A DNA stretch of 64,000 bases from Zhongshania aliphaticivorans (GTDB lineage: Bacteria; Pseudomonadota; Gammaproteobacteria; Pseudomonadales; Spongiibacteraceae): the NCBI RefSeq assembly GCF_001586255.1, contig NZ_CP014544.1:2697501-2761500 (forward strand). Reading direction: 5' to 3'. A program made the translations under genes and the position numbers. The notes beneath the pieces were generated by a model, which saw only the letters and a list, made by a program, of their open reading frames with translations, did no database searches and was not told where the DNA came from. Below, one piece after another: positions 34,629 to 43,313 of the stretch (the stretch's first letter is position 1; each line of letters opens with the position of its first letter).

Positions 34629-35504
34629 ATGCAAAATTACAGCGACTACTGGTATCAAAGCAGCGACGGCCTGCGTCTTTACGCCCGCCAATACGGCCTT
34701 GCCAACGCCGAGCAAACCATCATCTGTATTCCGGGACTCACCCGCAATTCCGCCGACTTCGCGCCGCTGTGCGAGCACTTAGCTGTGCGCTATCGCATTA
34801 TTGCGGTTGATCTGCGCGGACGCGGCAATTCCGATTACGACAGCAACCCCAGAAATTATCACCCCGCCACCTACGCCAGCGATATGATTTGCTTACTCGA
34901 CGATCTTAAGCTGAGCTCGGCCATATTTATTGGCACCTCCCTCGGCGGCCTGGTTTCGATTGTATTAGCTGCCACGGCGCCAGAACGCGTTGTGGCCGCC
35001 ACCCTCAACGACATCGGCCCCGAGGCCGATCAAGCGGGCTTAGATCGTATTAAATCCTATGTCAGCAACCCGAACTCAGCCCGCAACTGGGCAGAGGCCG
35101 CAGCGAATACCAAATCGACGCTTGGCCACGCCTACCCAAACTTTAGCGACGACGACTGGCAACAATTTACAAAGAATATTTACCGCGAGAACGCCCAGGG
35201 TCAACCGGAGCTCAGCTACGATCCGAGTATTGCCCTGCTCTTACAACAGCAAAATGACGCCCCCCCAGCGAATTTATGGCCACTGTTTAGGCTTATTCAC
35301 GACACCCCCCTATTATTAATTCGCGGCGCATTATCCGATATTTTAAGCTCGGACTGTGTCGCCAAAATGCAAGATCAGCAAGCAGACATGCAGTTTATTG
35401 AAGTACCAAACTGCGGACATGCGCCACTGCTCAGTGAGCCAGGCGCACTTGGGGCTATTGATTGCTTCCTAAATAAAATCAAAGCAAAAGATCAACACAG
35501 TTGA
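34629..35504 (+). CDS. Alpha/beta hydrolase
   Basis: A 291-residue alpha/beta-hydrolase with the oxyanion segment IPGLTRNSADF, the nucleophile elbow GTSLGG (Ser near residue 99), an acid residue in LIRGALSDILSSD and the catalytic His in NCGHAPLLSEP. No signal peptide is seen, so it acts in the cytosol. It lies downstream of the receptor and symporter genes, and hydrolysis of 3-hydroxybutyrate esters or oligomers would complete that module. This is inferred from context; the sequence alone shows only an esterase or lactonase-type enzyme. Its stop codon lies inside the LiuR box at 35501. Confidence 0.82.
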   Translation: MQNYSDYWYQSSDGLRLYARQYGLANAEQTIICIPGLTRNSADFAPLCEHLAVRYRIIAVDLRGRGNSDYDSNPRNYHPATYASDMICLLDDLKLSSAIFIGTSLGGLVSIVLAATAPERVVAATLNDIGPEADQAGLDRIKSYVSNPNSARNWAEAAANTKSTLGHAYPNFSDDDWQQFTKNIYRENAQGQPELSYDPSIALLLQQQNDAPPANLWPLFRLIHDTPLLLIRGALSDILSSDCVAKMQDQQADMQFIEVPNCGHAPLLSEPGALGAIDCFLNKIKAKDQHS

Positions 35505-35516
35505 CGTTAACGTAAA
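35501..35516. promoter_or_regulatory. LiuR-type operator upstream of the liu operon
   Basis: TTGACGTTAACGTAAA matches the pattern known for LiuR sites (TTTACGTAAACGTAAA-like, around a central ACG-TTAA-CGT). It lies 45 bp before the liuR ATG, where a MerR-type activator/repressor would act on its own operon, and it overlaps the hydrolase stop codon. Confidence 0.7.
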
Positions 35517-35561
35517 CTAGAAGTAAAGTTGGCAAATCGCAACCACAAAGCCAACTAATTT

Positions 35562-35963
35562 ATGCCCCAGCAGACTTTTAGCATTTCTGATTTGGCCTCA
35601 GACTTCGACGTAAGCACTCGCACCATTCGCTTCTACGAAGAAAAAGGCCTAATCAATCCTGAGCGTAGGGGTCAAACCCGAATTTACAGCGCCGCAGACC
35701 GTATTAAGCTCAAGCTAATTATTCGGGGCAAGCGCCTGGGCTTATCGCTGGAAGACAGCAAAGACATTATTGAGATGTACCAGCCCGAGCACGACAACAG
35801 CCCCCAGCTCATCAAACTCATCAATAAGATTCGAGAGCGCCAAGTTCTGCTTAAAGAGCAATTGCGCGACGTCGAAGCCATGCTCGCCGAACTGGACGAC
35901 GCCGAAGAACGCTGCGTTCAGGCACTCGCAGAAATGCAAAACACACAAAGTAAAACTGGCTAA
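35562..35963 (+). CDS. liuR: MerR family regulator LiuR
   Basis: A 133-residue regulator. The winged-helix start FSISDLASDFDVSTRTIRFYEEKGLINPERRGQTRIYS is that of MerR proteins. A coiled-coil dimerisation helix follows (KLINKIRERQVLLKEQLRDVEAMLAELDDAEER). No metal-binding Cys cluster is present, as expected for LiuR. It heads the leucine/isovalerate operon with a LiuR-type box just upstream, so it controls itself and the catabolic genes. Confidence 0.92.
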   Translation: MPQQTFSISDLASDFDVSTRTIRFYEEKGLINPERRGQTRIYSAADRIKLKLIIRGKRLGLSLEDSKDIIEMYQPEHDNSPQLIKLINKIRERQVLLKEQLRDVEAMLAELDDAEERCVQALAEMQNTQSKTG

Positions 35964-36005
35964 GTCAGCTATACATAAAATACTCAATTAAAGGGCACCC
36001 TACTT

Positions 36006-37175
36006 ATGAGCAACTCCTACCCCACATTGAATTTTGGCCTTGGCGAAGAAATCGACATGTTGCGCGACGCCACCTACCAATTTGCCCAGGCGGAAATCGC
36101 GCCCCGCGCCGAGAGCATCGACAAAGACAACGCCTTTCCCATGGACTTATGGCGCAAAATGGGCGATATGGGATTGCTCGGCATCACCGTTAGCGAAGAA
36201 TTCGGCGGCAGCGACATGGGCTATTTGGCTCACGTTATCGCCATGGAAGAAATCAGCCGCGCCTCAGCGTCGGTGGGCCTCTCCTACGGTGCCCACTCCA
36301 ACCTCTGCGTAAACCAGATTTACAAAAACGGCAACCAAGCTCAAAAAGAAAAATACCTGCCCAAGCTCTGCTCTGGTGAACACGTCGGCGCGCTGGCCAT
36401 GTCTGAGCCCAATGCCGGTTCCGATGTCGTGAGCATGAAACTCAAAGCCGAAAAGCAGGGCGATCACTATGTGCTCAACGGCAATAAAATGTGGATCACC
36501 AATGGCCCCGACGCCAATACCTATGTGATCTACGCCAAAACCGATGTAGACGCAGGCCCACGCGGCATGACTGCGTTTATTGTTGAGCGCGATTACCCCG
36601 GCTTTAGCCGCTCGCCAAAGCTCGACAAACTCGGTATGCGCGGCTCTAACACCTGCGAACTCGTCTTTGAAGATTGCAAAGTCCCCGCTGAGAATATTCT
36701 TGGCAAAGAAGGTGAAGGCGTTAAGGTCTTAATGAGCGGCCTCGATTTTGAACGCACCGTCTTGTCCGGCGGCCCCACTGGCATTATGCAAGCCTGTATG
36801 GACGTGGTCGTACCCTATCTTCACGACCGCAAACAATTTGGCCAAAGCATTGGTGAATTCCAGCTTATGCAGGGCAAGCTCGCCGATATGTATACCGAGC
36901 TCAATGCCAGCCGCGCCTATTTATACGCCGTCGCTCGGGCCTGTGATCGCGGCGAAGCCAGCCGTAAAGATGCCGCTGGCGTCATTCTTTACGCCGCAGA
37001 AAAAGCCACGCAAATGGCGCTGCAGGCCATCCAAACCTTAGGCGGCAACGGCTACACCAATGAATTTCCCACGGGCAGATTATTGCGCGACGCCAAACTG
37101 TATGAAATTGGCGCAGGCACCTCAGAAATTCGCCGCATGCTCATTGGTCGCGAATTATTTAAAGAAACCGTTTAA
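36006..37175 (+). CDS. liuA: Isovaleryl-CoA dehydrogenase
   Basis: A 389-residue acyl-CoA dehydrogenase that oxidises isovaleryl-CoA to 3-methylcrotonyl-CoA in leucine breakdown. The catalytic Glu is at the position specific for IVD, in [18 protein letters not shown] (Glu249). Other marks are [32 protein letters not shown] and [33 protein letters not shown]. It follows liuR by 42 bp, in operon with liuB, liuD and liuE. Confidence 0.95.
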   Translation: MSNSYPTLNFGLGEEIDMLRDATYQFAQAEIAPRAESIDKDNAFPMDLWRKMGDMGLLGITVSEEFGGSDMGYLAHVIAMEEISRASASVGLSYGAHSNLCVNQIYKNGNQAQKEKYLPKLCSGEHVGALAMSEPNAGSDVVSMKLKAEKQGDHYVLNGNKMWITNGPDANTYVIYAKTDVDAGPRGMTAFIVERDYPGFSRSPKLDKLGMRGSNTCELVFEDCKVPAENILGKEGEGVKVLMSGLDFERTVLSGGPTGIMQACMDVVVPYLHDRKQFGQSIGEFQLMQGKLADMYTELNASRAYLYAVARACDRGEASRKDAAGVILYAAEKATQMALQAIQTLGGNGYTNEFPTGRLLRDAKLYEIGAGTSEIRRMLIGRELFKETV

Positions 37176-37226
37176 ATCAATTACGCACAACTAATAACCG
37201 CCCAGCGAACAAAAGGCACAAGGGAA

Positions 37227-38834
37227 ATGACCGTACTCAAATCCAATATCAATAGCCGCGACCCCAGCTTTGCTGAAAACGCGGCGCATATGCAAGCTCA
37301 GGTCGACGACTTAAAAAGGATCGTTGCCGCGACCACCTTAGGTGGCGGTGAAAAATCTCAGCGCCGTCATACCGAGCGCGGCAAGCTGTTACCTCGCGAG
37401 CGCATCAACGTCTTGCTGGACGTTGGCACACCATTCCTGGAGCTGTCGCAATTGGCCGCTTACGAAGTCTATGAGGAAGAGCTTGCCGCAGGAGGTATCA
37501 TCACCGGTATCGGCCGAATCTGCGGGCAGGAATGCATGGTGATCGCCAATGATGCCACGGTAAAAGGCGGCAGTTATTTTCCGCTGACTGTTAAAAAGCA
37601 CCTGCGCGCCCAGACCATTGCCCAGGAAAATCACCTGCCCTGTATTTACTTGGTGGACTCCGGCGGCGCCAATTTACCCCGCCAAGACGAGGTCTTTCCA
37701 GACCGGGAACACTTTGGTCGCTTCTTTTTCAATCAAGCCAATATGTCAGCCATGGGCATTCCCCAAATTGCTGTGGTCATGGGCAGCTGCACCGCCGGTG
37801 GCGCCTATATTCCGGCCATGGCTGACGAATCAATTATTGTGCGCGAACAAGGCACCATCTTTTTAGCCGGACCGCCGCTGGTCAAAGCCGCAACAGGTGA
37901 AGTGGTCAGCGCCGAAGATCTTGGCGGCGCCGATGTGCACTGCCGCACCTCTGGCGTTGCCGACCATTACGCCCAAAACGATCATCACGCCCTGCAATTG
38001 GCGCGCAATGCAGTGAAGCGTTTAAACCGTCGCAAGCCCCTGTCTTTAGACGTGGCTCCAAGCCAAGAGCCAGCCTACCCCGCTGACGAGATCTACGGCA
38101 TTATCCCCAAAGACAGCCGCAAGCCCTATGATGTGCGCGAAATTATTGCCCGCGTCGTTGACGGCTCAGACTTTGATGAATTTAAAGCACTGTACGGCAC
38201 CACCTTAATTTGCGGCTTCGCCCGCATTTTTGGCTACCCGGTAGGCATTGTCGCCAATAACGGCATTCTGTTTTCTGAATCGGCCCAAAAAGGCACGCAC
38301 TTTATTGAGCTGTGTGCCCAGCGCAAAATCCCGCTAATTTTCTTACAAAACATCACCGGCTTTATGGTCGGCCAGCAATACGAAGCCGGCGGTATTGCCA
38401 AGCACGGCGCCAAAATGGTGATGGCCGTGGCCTGCGCCAAAGTCCCCAAACTTACCGTTTTAATCGGCGGCTCCTTCGGCGCCGGCAACTACGGCATGTG
38501 TGGCCGCGCCTACGACCCGCGCTTTATGTTTATGTGGCCCAATGCCCGTATTTCCGTTATGGGCGGCGAGCAAGCGGCTGGGGTAATGGCGCAAATAAAA
38601 CGCGACCAATACGAGCGTGAAAATCAAGACTGGCCGACAGACGAAGAAAAGGCTTTTAAACAGCCCATTCTCGACACGTATGAAAAGCAAGGTCACCCCT
38701 ATTACGCCTCGGCGCGACTGTGGGACGACGGCGTGATCGACCCCGCCGACACCCGCATGGTATTGGGTTTGAGCTTGTCGGCCAGTTTGAACAAACCAAT
38801 TGAAGACAGCACATTTGGCGTATTCAGAATGTAA
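37227..38834 (+). CDS. liuB: Methylcrotonyl-CoA carboxylase, carboxyltransferase subunit
   Basis: A 535-residue carboxyltransferase of the 3-methylcrotonyl-CoA carboxylase complex. Blocks include [73 protein letters not shown] and [20 protein letters not shown]. With the LiuD subunit it makes 3-methylglutaconyl-CoA. The SD AAGGGAA is just before the ATG. The 65-bp gap to liuD keeps them in one transcript. Confidence 0.96.
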   Translation: MTVLKSNINSRDPSFAENAAHMQAQVDDLKRIVAATTLGGGEKSQRRHTERGKLLPRERINVLLDVGTPFLELSQLAAYEVYEEELAAGGIITGIGRICGQECMVIANDATVKGGSYFPLTVKKHLRAQTIAQENHLPCIYLVDSGGANLPRQDEVFPDREHFGRFFFNQANMSAMGIPQIAVVMGSCTAGGAYIPAMADESIIVREQGTIFLAGPPLVKAATGEVVSAEDLGGADVHCRTSGVADHYAQNDHHALQLARNAVKRLNRRKPLSLDVAPSQEPAYPADEIYGIIPKDSRKPYDVREIIARVVDGSDFDEFKALYGTTLICGFARIFGYPVGIVANNGILFSESAQKGTHFIELCAQRKIPLIFLQNITGFMVGQQYEAGGIAKHGAKMVMAVACAKVPKLTVLIGGSFGAGNYGMCGRAYDPRFMFMWPNARISVMGGEQAAGVMAQIKRDQYERENQDWPTDEEKAFKQPILDTYEKQGHPYYASARLWDDGVIDPADTRMVLGLSLSASLNKPIEDSTFGVFRM

Positions 38835-38899
38835 ATTAACTACCACGCCAAAAGCGACACAACCGTATATTCCGTATTCCAAACAGTGGAAACGCAAAC

Positions 38900-40909
38900 A
38901 TGTTTGATAAAATTTTAATTGCTAACCGTGGCGAAATTGCCTGCCGTGTTATTAAAACTGCCCGCCGTATGGGTGTTCGCACCGTGGCGGTGTACAGCGA
39001 CGCCGACCGCAATGCCCTGCACGTGAGCATGGCCGACGAAGCCATTCACATTGGTGGCTCCGCAGCGCGGGACTCCTATTTAGATATTGATAAAGTTATT
39101 GCTGCCGCCAAAAAAACCGGCGCCCAAGCGATTCACCCCGGCTACGGATTTTTATCTGAAAACGCCGTTTTTTGCCGTCGCTGCGCCGCCGAGAATATCG
39201 TATTCATTGGCCCACCTACACCAGCGATTGAAGCCATGGGCTCGAAATCCGCCGCCAAGCAAATCATGGAAAAGGCCGGCGTTCCGCTGGTGCCCGGCTA
39301 CCATGGCGACGACCAAGACCCCGAGATTATTCGCAAAGCCGCCAACGATATGGGCTACCCCGTATTGCTCAAGGCAACCGCAGGCGGCGGTGGTAAAGGT
39401 ATGCGCCAAGTATGGAGCGCAGGAGAATTTGACTCTGCCCTAGCCGCCGCCAAGCGCGAAGCCATGAACGGCTTTGGCGACGACACCATGCTGGTCGAAA
39501 AATACCTTACCCAGCCCCGTCATATTGAAATTCAAGTGTTCTGCGACAGTCACGGCAATGCGGTGTATTTGTTCGAGCGCGACTGTTCTATCCAACGCCG
39601 CCACCAAAAAGTGGTAGAAGAAGCGCCCGCACCGGGCATGACCGAAACCCTTCGTGCGGAAATGGGGCAAGCCGCCGTACGCGCCGCACAGGCCATTGAC
39701 TATATTGGCGCCGGCACCGTTGAGTTTCTCCTCGACGTTGATGGCAGCTTCTACTTTATGGAAATGAACACCCGCCTACAGGTTGAACACCCAGTCACCG
39801 AAATGATCACCGGCCTCGACCTGGTTGAGTGGCAGCTGCACGTTGCTGCTGGCGGCACCCTGCCCCTTAAGCAAAACGAATTGCAAATCAATGGCCACGC
39901 CATTGAAGTGCGTATTTACGCCGAAGACCCAGAAAATGAATTTTTACCGCAAACTGGTAAGCTACACTTTTTAGAAACCCCCGCAGAATCCGAGTATGTG
40001 CGCATCGACACCGGTGTTATTGAAGGTGACGAAGTCAGTGTTTTTTATGACCCAATGATTGCCAAGCTCATTGTCTGGGACAGCAATCGCCAGCAAGCCC
40101 TGCGCCGACTAAGTACTACATTAAAAGACTATCGGCTAAACGGGGTCACCACCAATATCGATTTTCTCTACACCCTGATTCGCCACCCCGCATTTTGCAG
40201 CGCCGATTTCGACACCGGCTTTATTGGTAAACACGAAGCCAGCTTATTCAGTAAATCCGCCAGCCAGCTTGGCGACACGCTGCCCCTAGCGGCGCTCTAT
40301 TTGATCCTGCGCCAAAAGCAAATCATTGCCGAGCGCGCGGCAAACAGCAGTGATGCCAACTCGCCGTGGAATAATGCCCACAGCTGGCGCCTGAACCAGC
40401 CTGCCCAGCATCGATTTGATCTGCAGTTTGCTGACGAAGTCATTGCCCTTAGCGCCACCGCACAGTCATCCAATTCTGACGCCAGCTTTGTGGTTCGCAG
40501 CGGCGACGCCGAATTTACAGTCAGCGGTGAATTGCAGGGGCGAGTGCTGCTGGCCGATATTAACGGCCACCGCCAGAGCGTCAGCGTGTCTGAACACGAT
40601 GGCGGCTACAGCATGTACAGCGCAGAGCGCGCTGTGCACTTCAATATCAAACGTCCAGACTTAGGCGACAACAGCGGCGACGCCACCGAAAATCAATTAG
40701 TCGCGCCCATGAACGGCACCGTAGTCAGCCATTTGGCTGCCGAGGGCAGTGTCGTGAAAAAAGGCGATCCGCTTTTGATTATGGAAGCCATGAAAATGGA
40801 ACACACCATCCGCGCGCCAAGCGACGGCACAGTCAAGGCCTTTTATTACCAACCCGGCGAATTGGTCAGCGGCGGCGCTGAATTACTGCAGTTAGAGGCC
40901 GCTGAATAA
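38900..40909 (+). CDS. liuD: Methylcrotonyl-CoA carboxylase, biotin carboxylase/biotin carrier subunit
   Basis: A 669-residue subunit with an N-terminal biotin carboxylase (FDKILIANRGEIACRVIKTARRMG; GYGFLSENAVF; ATP-binding KATAGGGGKGMR; CSIQRRHQKVVEEAPAP; MEMNTRLQVEHPVTEMITGLDLVEWQ). A middle domain is followed by a C-terminal biotinyl domain with EAMKMEH, the biotinyl Lys being residue 632. Partner of LiuB. Its TAA stop overlaps the liuE ATG by one base (TAATG), so liuE is translationally coupled. Confidence 0.97.
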   Translation: MFDKILIANRGEIACRVIKTARRMGVRTVAVYSDADRNALHVSMADEAIHIGGSAARDSYLDIDKVIAAAKKTGAQAIHPGYGFLSENAVFCRRCAAENIVFIGPPTPAIEAMGSKSAAKQIMEKAGVPLVPGYHGDDQDPEIIRKAANDMGYPVLLKATAGGGGKGMRQVWSAGEFDSALAAAKREAMNGFGDDTMLVEKYLTQPRHIEIQVFCDSHGNAVYLFERDCSIQRRHQKVVEEAPAPGMTETLRAEMGQAAVRAAQAIDYIGAGTVEFLLDVDGSFYFMEMNTRLQVEHPVTEMITGLDLVEWQLHVAAGGTLPLKQNELQINGHAIEVRIYAEDPENEFLPQTGKLHFLETPAESEYVRIDTGVIEGDEVSVFYDPMIAKLIVWDSNRQQALRRLSTTLKDYRLNGVTTNIDFLYTLIRHPAFCSADFDTGFIGKHEASLFSKSASQLGDTLPLAALYLILRQKQIIAERAANSSDANSPWNNAHSWRLNQPAQHRFDLQFADEVIALSATAQSSNSDASFVVRSGDAEFTVSGELQGRVLLADINGHRQSVSVSEHDGGYSMYSAERAVHFNIKRPDLGDNSGDATENQLVAPMNGTVVSHLAAEGSVVKKGDPLLIMEAMKMEHTIRAPSDGTVKAFYYQPGELVSGGAELLQLEAAE

Positions 40910-41811
40910 TGGATACCAATATCCCCAGCAGCGTCCGTATTGTCGAGGTAGGTCCCCGCGATGGCCTGCAAAACGAAAAGCAGCCTATTGATATCGCCAC
41001 CCGTGTACAGCTAATCAATATGCTCAGCGCCGCCGGTCTCAATACTATTGAGGCCGGCAGTTTTGTCAACCCAGCGTGGGTACCGCAAATGGCCGGTAGC
41101 GAGGACGTGTTCAGCCGAATTAACCGCCTTCCCGGTGTTCGTTATGTGGCACTGGTACCAAATAGCAAAGGCTTTGAGCGCGCCGCCAGTGTAAACGCCA
41201 ATGAAGTCGCCATTTTTGCGGCGGCTTCAGAAGGTTTTAGCCAAAAGAATATCAATTGCAGCATTGAAGAAAGCCTTGCGCGTTTCAAGCCCGTAATGAG
41301 CGCAGCCAAAACCGCGGGCATTCCGGTACGCGGCTACATCTCTTGTGTTATCAGTTGCCCCTACGACGGTGAAGTCTCGCCACAAAAGGTCGCAGAGGTC
41401 AGCGAGCGCTTGCTGGCAATGGGCTGTTACGAAATATCCCTCGGCGATACCGTCGGTACCGGGACACCCGCATCGGTGACTCGTATGCTAGATGCCGTGT
41501 TAAAAATTGTACCGGCCGACAAACTCGCCGTGCATTTTCACGATACCTACGGCCAGGCCTTAGCCAATATTTACGCCTCACTGCAAAGGGGCATAGCGGT
41601 CATCGACAGCTCAATTGCAGGGCTGGGTGGCTGCCCCTATGCCAAAGGCGCAGCAGGCAATGTTGCGACGGAAGACCTCGTCTATATGCTCAATGGCCTG
41701 GGCATTCAGCACGGTGTGGATCTCAACAAACTCATCGCGGCGGATCAGTTCATTAGTGAAAAATTAAATCGACAAAGTGGCTCAAAAGTCGCCCTCGCTG
41801 CTAGCCGATAA
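40909..41811 (+). CDS. liuE: Hydroxymethylglutaryl-CoA lyase
   Basis: A 300-residue TIM-barrel lyase that splits HMG-CoA into acetyl-CoA and acetoacetate. It has EVGPRDGLQNEKQ near the N-terminus, VALVPNSKGFERA, SCVISCPYDGEVSP, EISLGDTVGTGTP, VHFHDTYGQALANIYASLQ and the catalytic-Cys signature GLGGCPYAKGAAGNVATED. It is last in the liu operon. The acetoacetate made here could feed the same pool as the nearby 3-hydroxybutyrate dehydrogenase. Confidence 0.96.
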   Translation: MDTNIPSSVRIVEVGPRDGLQNEKQPIDIATRVQLINMLSAAGLNTIEAGSFVNPAWVPQMAGSEDVFSRINRLPGVRYVALVPNSKGFERAASVNANEVAIFAAASEGFSQKNINCSIEESLARFKPVMSAAKTAGIPVRGYISCVISCPYDGEVSPQKVAEVSERLLAMGCYEISLGDTVGTGTPASVTRMLDAVLKIVPADKLAVHFHDTYGQALANIYASLQRGIAVIDSSIAGLGGCPYAKGAAGNVATEDLVYMLNGLGIQHGVDLNKLIAADQFISEKLNRQSGSKVALAASR

Positions 41812-41919
41812 ATGAGAGTGGTGCCCAACATTGAGAAGCCTTGTTGTATCCATCACTCACAAATAGCGCAGGCATGGCTCAATAACCGTTACACGCTAGG
41901 GGTTACATCGCCCCTGGGC

Positions 41920-41975
41920 AGGTAAGGCTCGACCGCACGTATTCGTCGCTCCTGCGAAGGCAGGAGCCCATCCCC
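41920..41975. repeat. Interspersed hairpin repeat, copy 2
   Basis: GCTCCTGC-GAAG-GCAGGAGC (41948-41967) with flanks CAGGTAAGGCTCGACCGCACGT to the left and CCATC to the right. It shares with copy 1 (28249-28324) the order CAGGTA..G.CTCG.., CGCACGT, CGTC.CTCCTGCGAAGGCAGGAG.CCATC. Copy 1 carries extra spacer bases. Same repeat family, diverged. Confidence 0.7.
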
Positions 41976-42088
41976 GCAACAAAGGCCGGACCAATGAATC
42001 TGTCGCTCTTTAAATCTGCGACCACGACGAGCCATAGAGGGCAATTGTGGGGAGAAATTCAGCCAGATTCTCCGGCATACGTCTATTA

Positions 42089-42126
42089 AATTGAATTAGG
42101 AGGCCGAAGCCCCCTAATTCAATTTA
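42089..42126 (-). terminator. Long UUCG-capped hairpin after the CBS-protein gene
   Basis: A perfect 13-bp arm (AAATTGAATTAGG / CCTAATTCAATTT) is extended inward by GGGC-TTCG-GCCT on the minus strand, giving a stem of about 17 bp closed by a C(UUCG)G loop. It starts three bases after the CBS-gene stop codon. The T tract is short (TTTAATAG), so it may act as terminator or as 3'-end mRNA stabiliser. Confidence 0.6.
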
Positions 42127-42129
42127 TGA

Positions 42130-42693
42130 CTAACGATGCAGTGAAGAAAGATACAACTCAGCAAATTTAGGCGGACGCTGAATCGAAATATCCATTTTCA
42201 ATTTGCGGGCAATATCGCTCGCGGAAATAACACCGCGAATCTGGTGATGCTCACGCTCAACCACTAAACAATGCTGATGACCATATTGCCGCAATACCTC
42301 AAGTACGTCAGACACGGTCATTGTCTCCAGCTCGTGAAAGTCAAACACTTTCAAGTCCTGACGTTTGCGCATCATATCCGCTACTTGAAGCTCTTCACGG
42401 TTATAACCCTCGGCGACCTTTTTAATGACTTCACTATTACTGAGATCGTCAAGGGCAATAACGCCCTGAAAACTTCCCTGGGAATCGATAACGAGTTTCA
42501 ATCTTACATGGGAGCGCTTCATCATATTTTCGGTTTCTATGGCAGTTGTCGTGCCATCAATAACCAAGGGCTCATAGACGCGGAAATCGGTAAACACCAC
42601 CATCGCCGACGAGTCACCGCTAAGTTGCTCAAAATACGCAGGACGCACTAACTGATCGACGCGATCTGCGTCGTATAAACTAAACTGTTTCAT
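42130..42693 (-). CDS. CBS-domain protein
   Basis: A 187-residue soluble protein with two CBS motifs. The first is around residues 40-90 (PLVIDGTTTAIETENMMKRS, LVIDSQGSFQGVIALDDL). The second is around residues 120-170 (MTVSDVLEVLRQYGHQHCLVVEREHHQIRGVISASDIARKL). CBS pairs bind adenosyl nucleotides and sense energy or redox state. No catalytic domain is attached, and no partner gene is obvious. It stands alone with its own hairpin. Confidence 0.85.
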   Translation of the reverse strand: MKQFSLYDADRVDQLVRPAYFEQLSGDSSAMVVFTDFRVYEPLVIDGTTTAIETENMMKRSHVRLKLVIDSQGSFQGVIALDDLSNSEVIKKVAEGYNREELQVADMMRKRQDLKVFDFHELETMTVSDVLEVLRQYGHQHCLVVEREHHQIRGVISASDIARKLKMDISIQRPPKFAELYLSSLHR

Positions 42694-42741
42694 TCGATTT
42701 ACTCTCTTTGTTTAAACATCAACACAGGAAAAATGTTTGAA

Positions 42742-43047
42742 TCAAAGAGTGTATGGCGGCGCGCGAATAGGGCTGGCGCCAGAGGTAAGTTGCGGTCCGT
42801 CAACCTGCTGATGATAAACAATGCTATTGATCGCAAAATTCGGCAAGGTGATATACGCCGACTTACTGGGCAGGCTTAGGGGTAAGTCGTCATCATCGGC
42901 AGCGCTAATACGACACTCCGCCGCATCAATGATGCCCCCAGCCAAGTAGCTTTTTGCCACGTGATGCCGATCTGCCAGTGCATTATTGCACAGCAAAAGA
43001 ACGACAATGATGAGCAGACTACGAAGCATGAGAATCCTGAAAAACAT
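42742..43047 (-). CDS. Small secreted protein of unknown function
   Basis: A 101-residue protein with a signal peptide (hydrophobic about residues 6-20, ending NNALA-DRHH). The mature part has DAAECRIS, an acidic run and an Arg-Ala-Pro-Pro-type tail. The tail recalls the small protein at 3128-3415, but there is no other clear similarity. Starts at Met1 (AAGG upstream) and Met7 (AGGA upstream) are both possible; the signal peptide is complete either way. I do not recognise a family. Confidence 0.55.
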   Translation of the reverse strand: MFFRILMLRSLLIIVVLLLCNNALADRHHVAKSYLAGGIIDAAECRISAADDDDLPLSLPSKSAYITLPNFAINSIVYHQQVDGPQLTSGASPIRAPPYTL

Positions 43048-43313
43048 AGGCGACCTTCATCATAGCACGACCATACATTCTGTCCATTGAGGACGATACA
43101 CGCTATTTTTGCCCTACTCTGCACCAAAACATAGCAATACTAAATAAGATTCAAGACGGGGGGCCTCAAGTAGAAAAAATATTTTATATTAGTATATTCT
43201 TAGGCTTGTCTACGGGGTGATTCAAAGTAAATCCTCAGCGGTATTGAGCTGACTAGACGCGCGTCCGCAGATGATTATCAGCTGATCTCATATTAAGGAT
43301 AAGGAGCTCATTT

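Larger units (their letters stand above)
41812..42129. other. Intergenic region after the liu operon
   Basis: This 318-bp stretch holds copy 2 of the hairpin repeat (41920-41975) and the strong hairpin that ends the CBS-protein gene (42089-42126). No clear terminator for the liu operon was seen. Confidence 0.55.
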
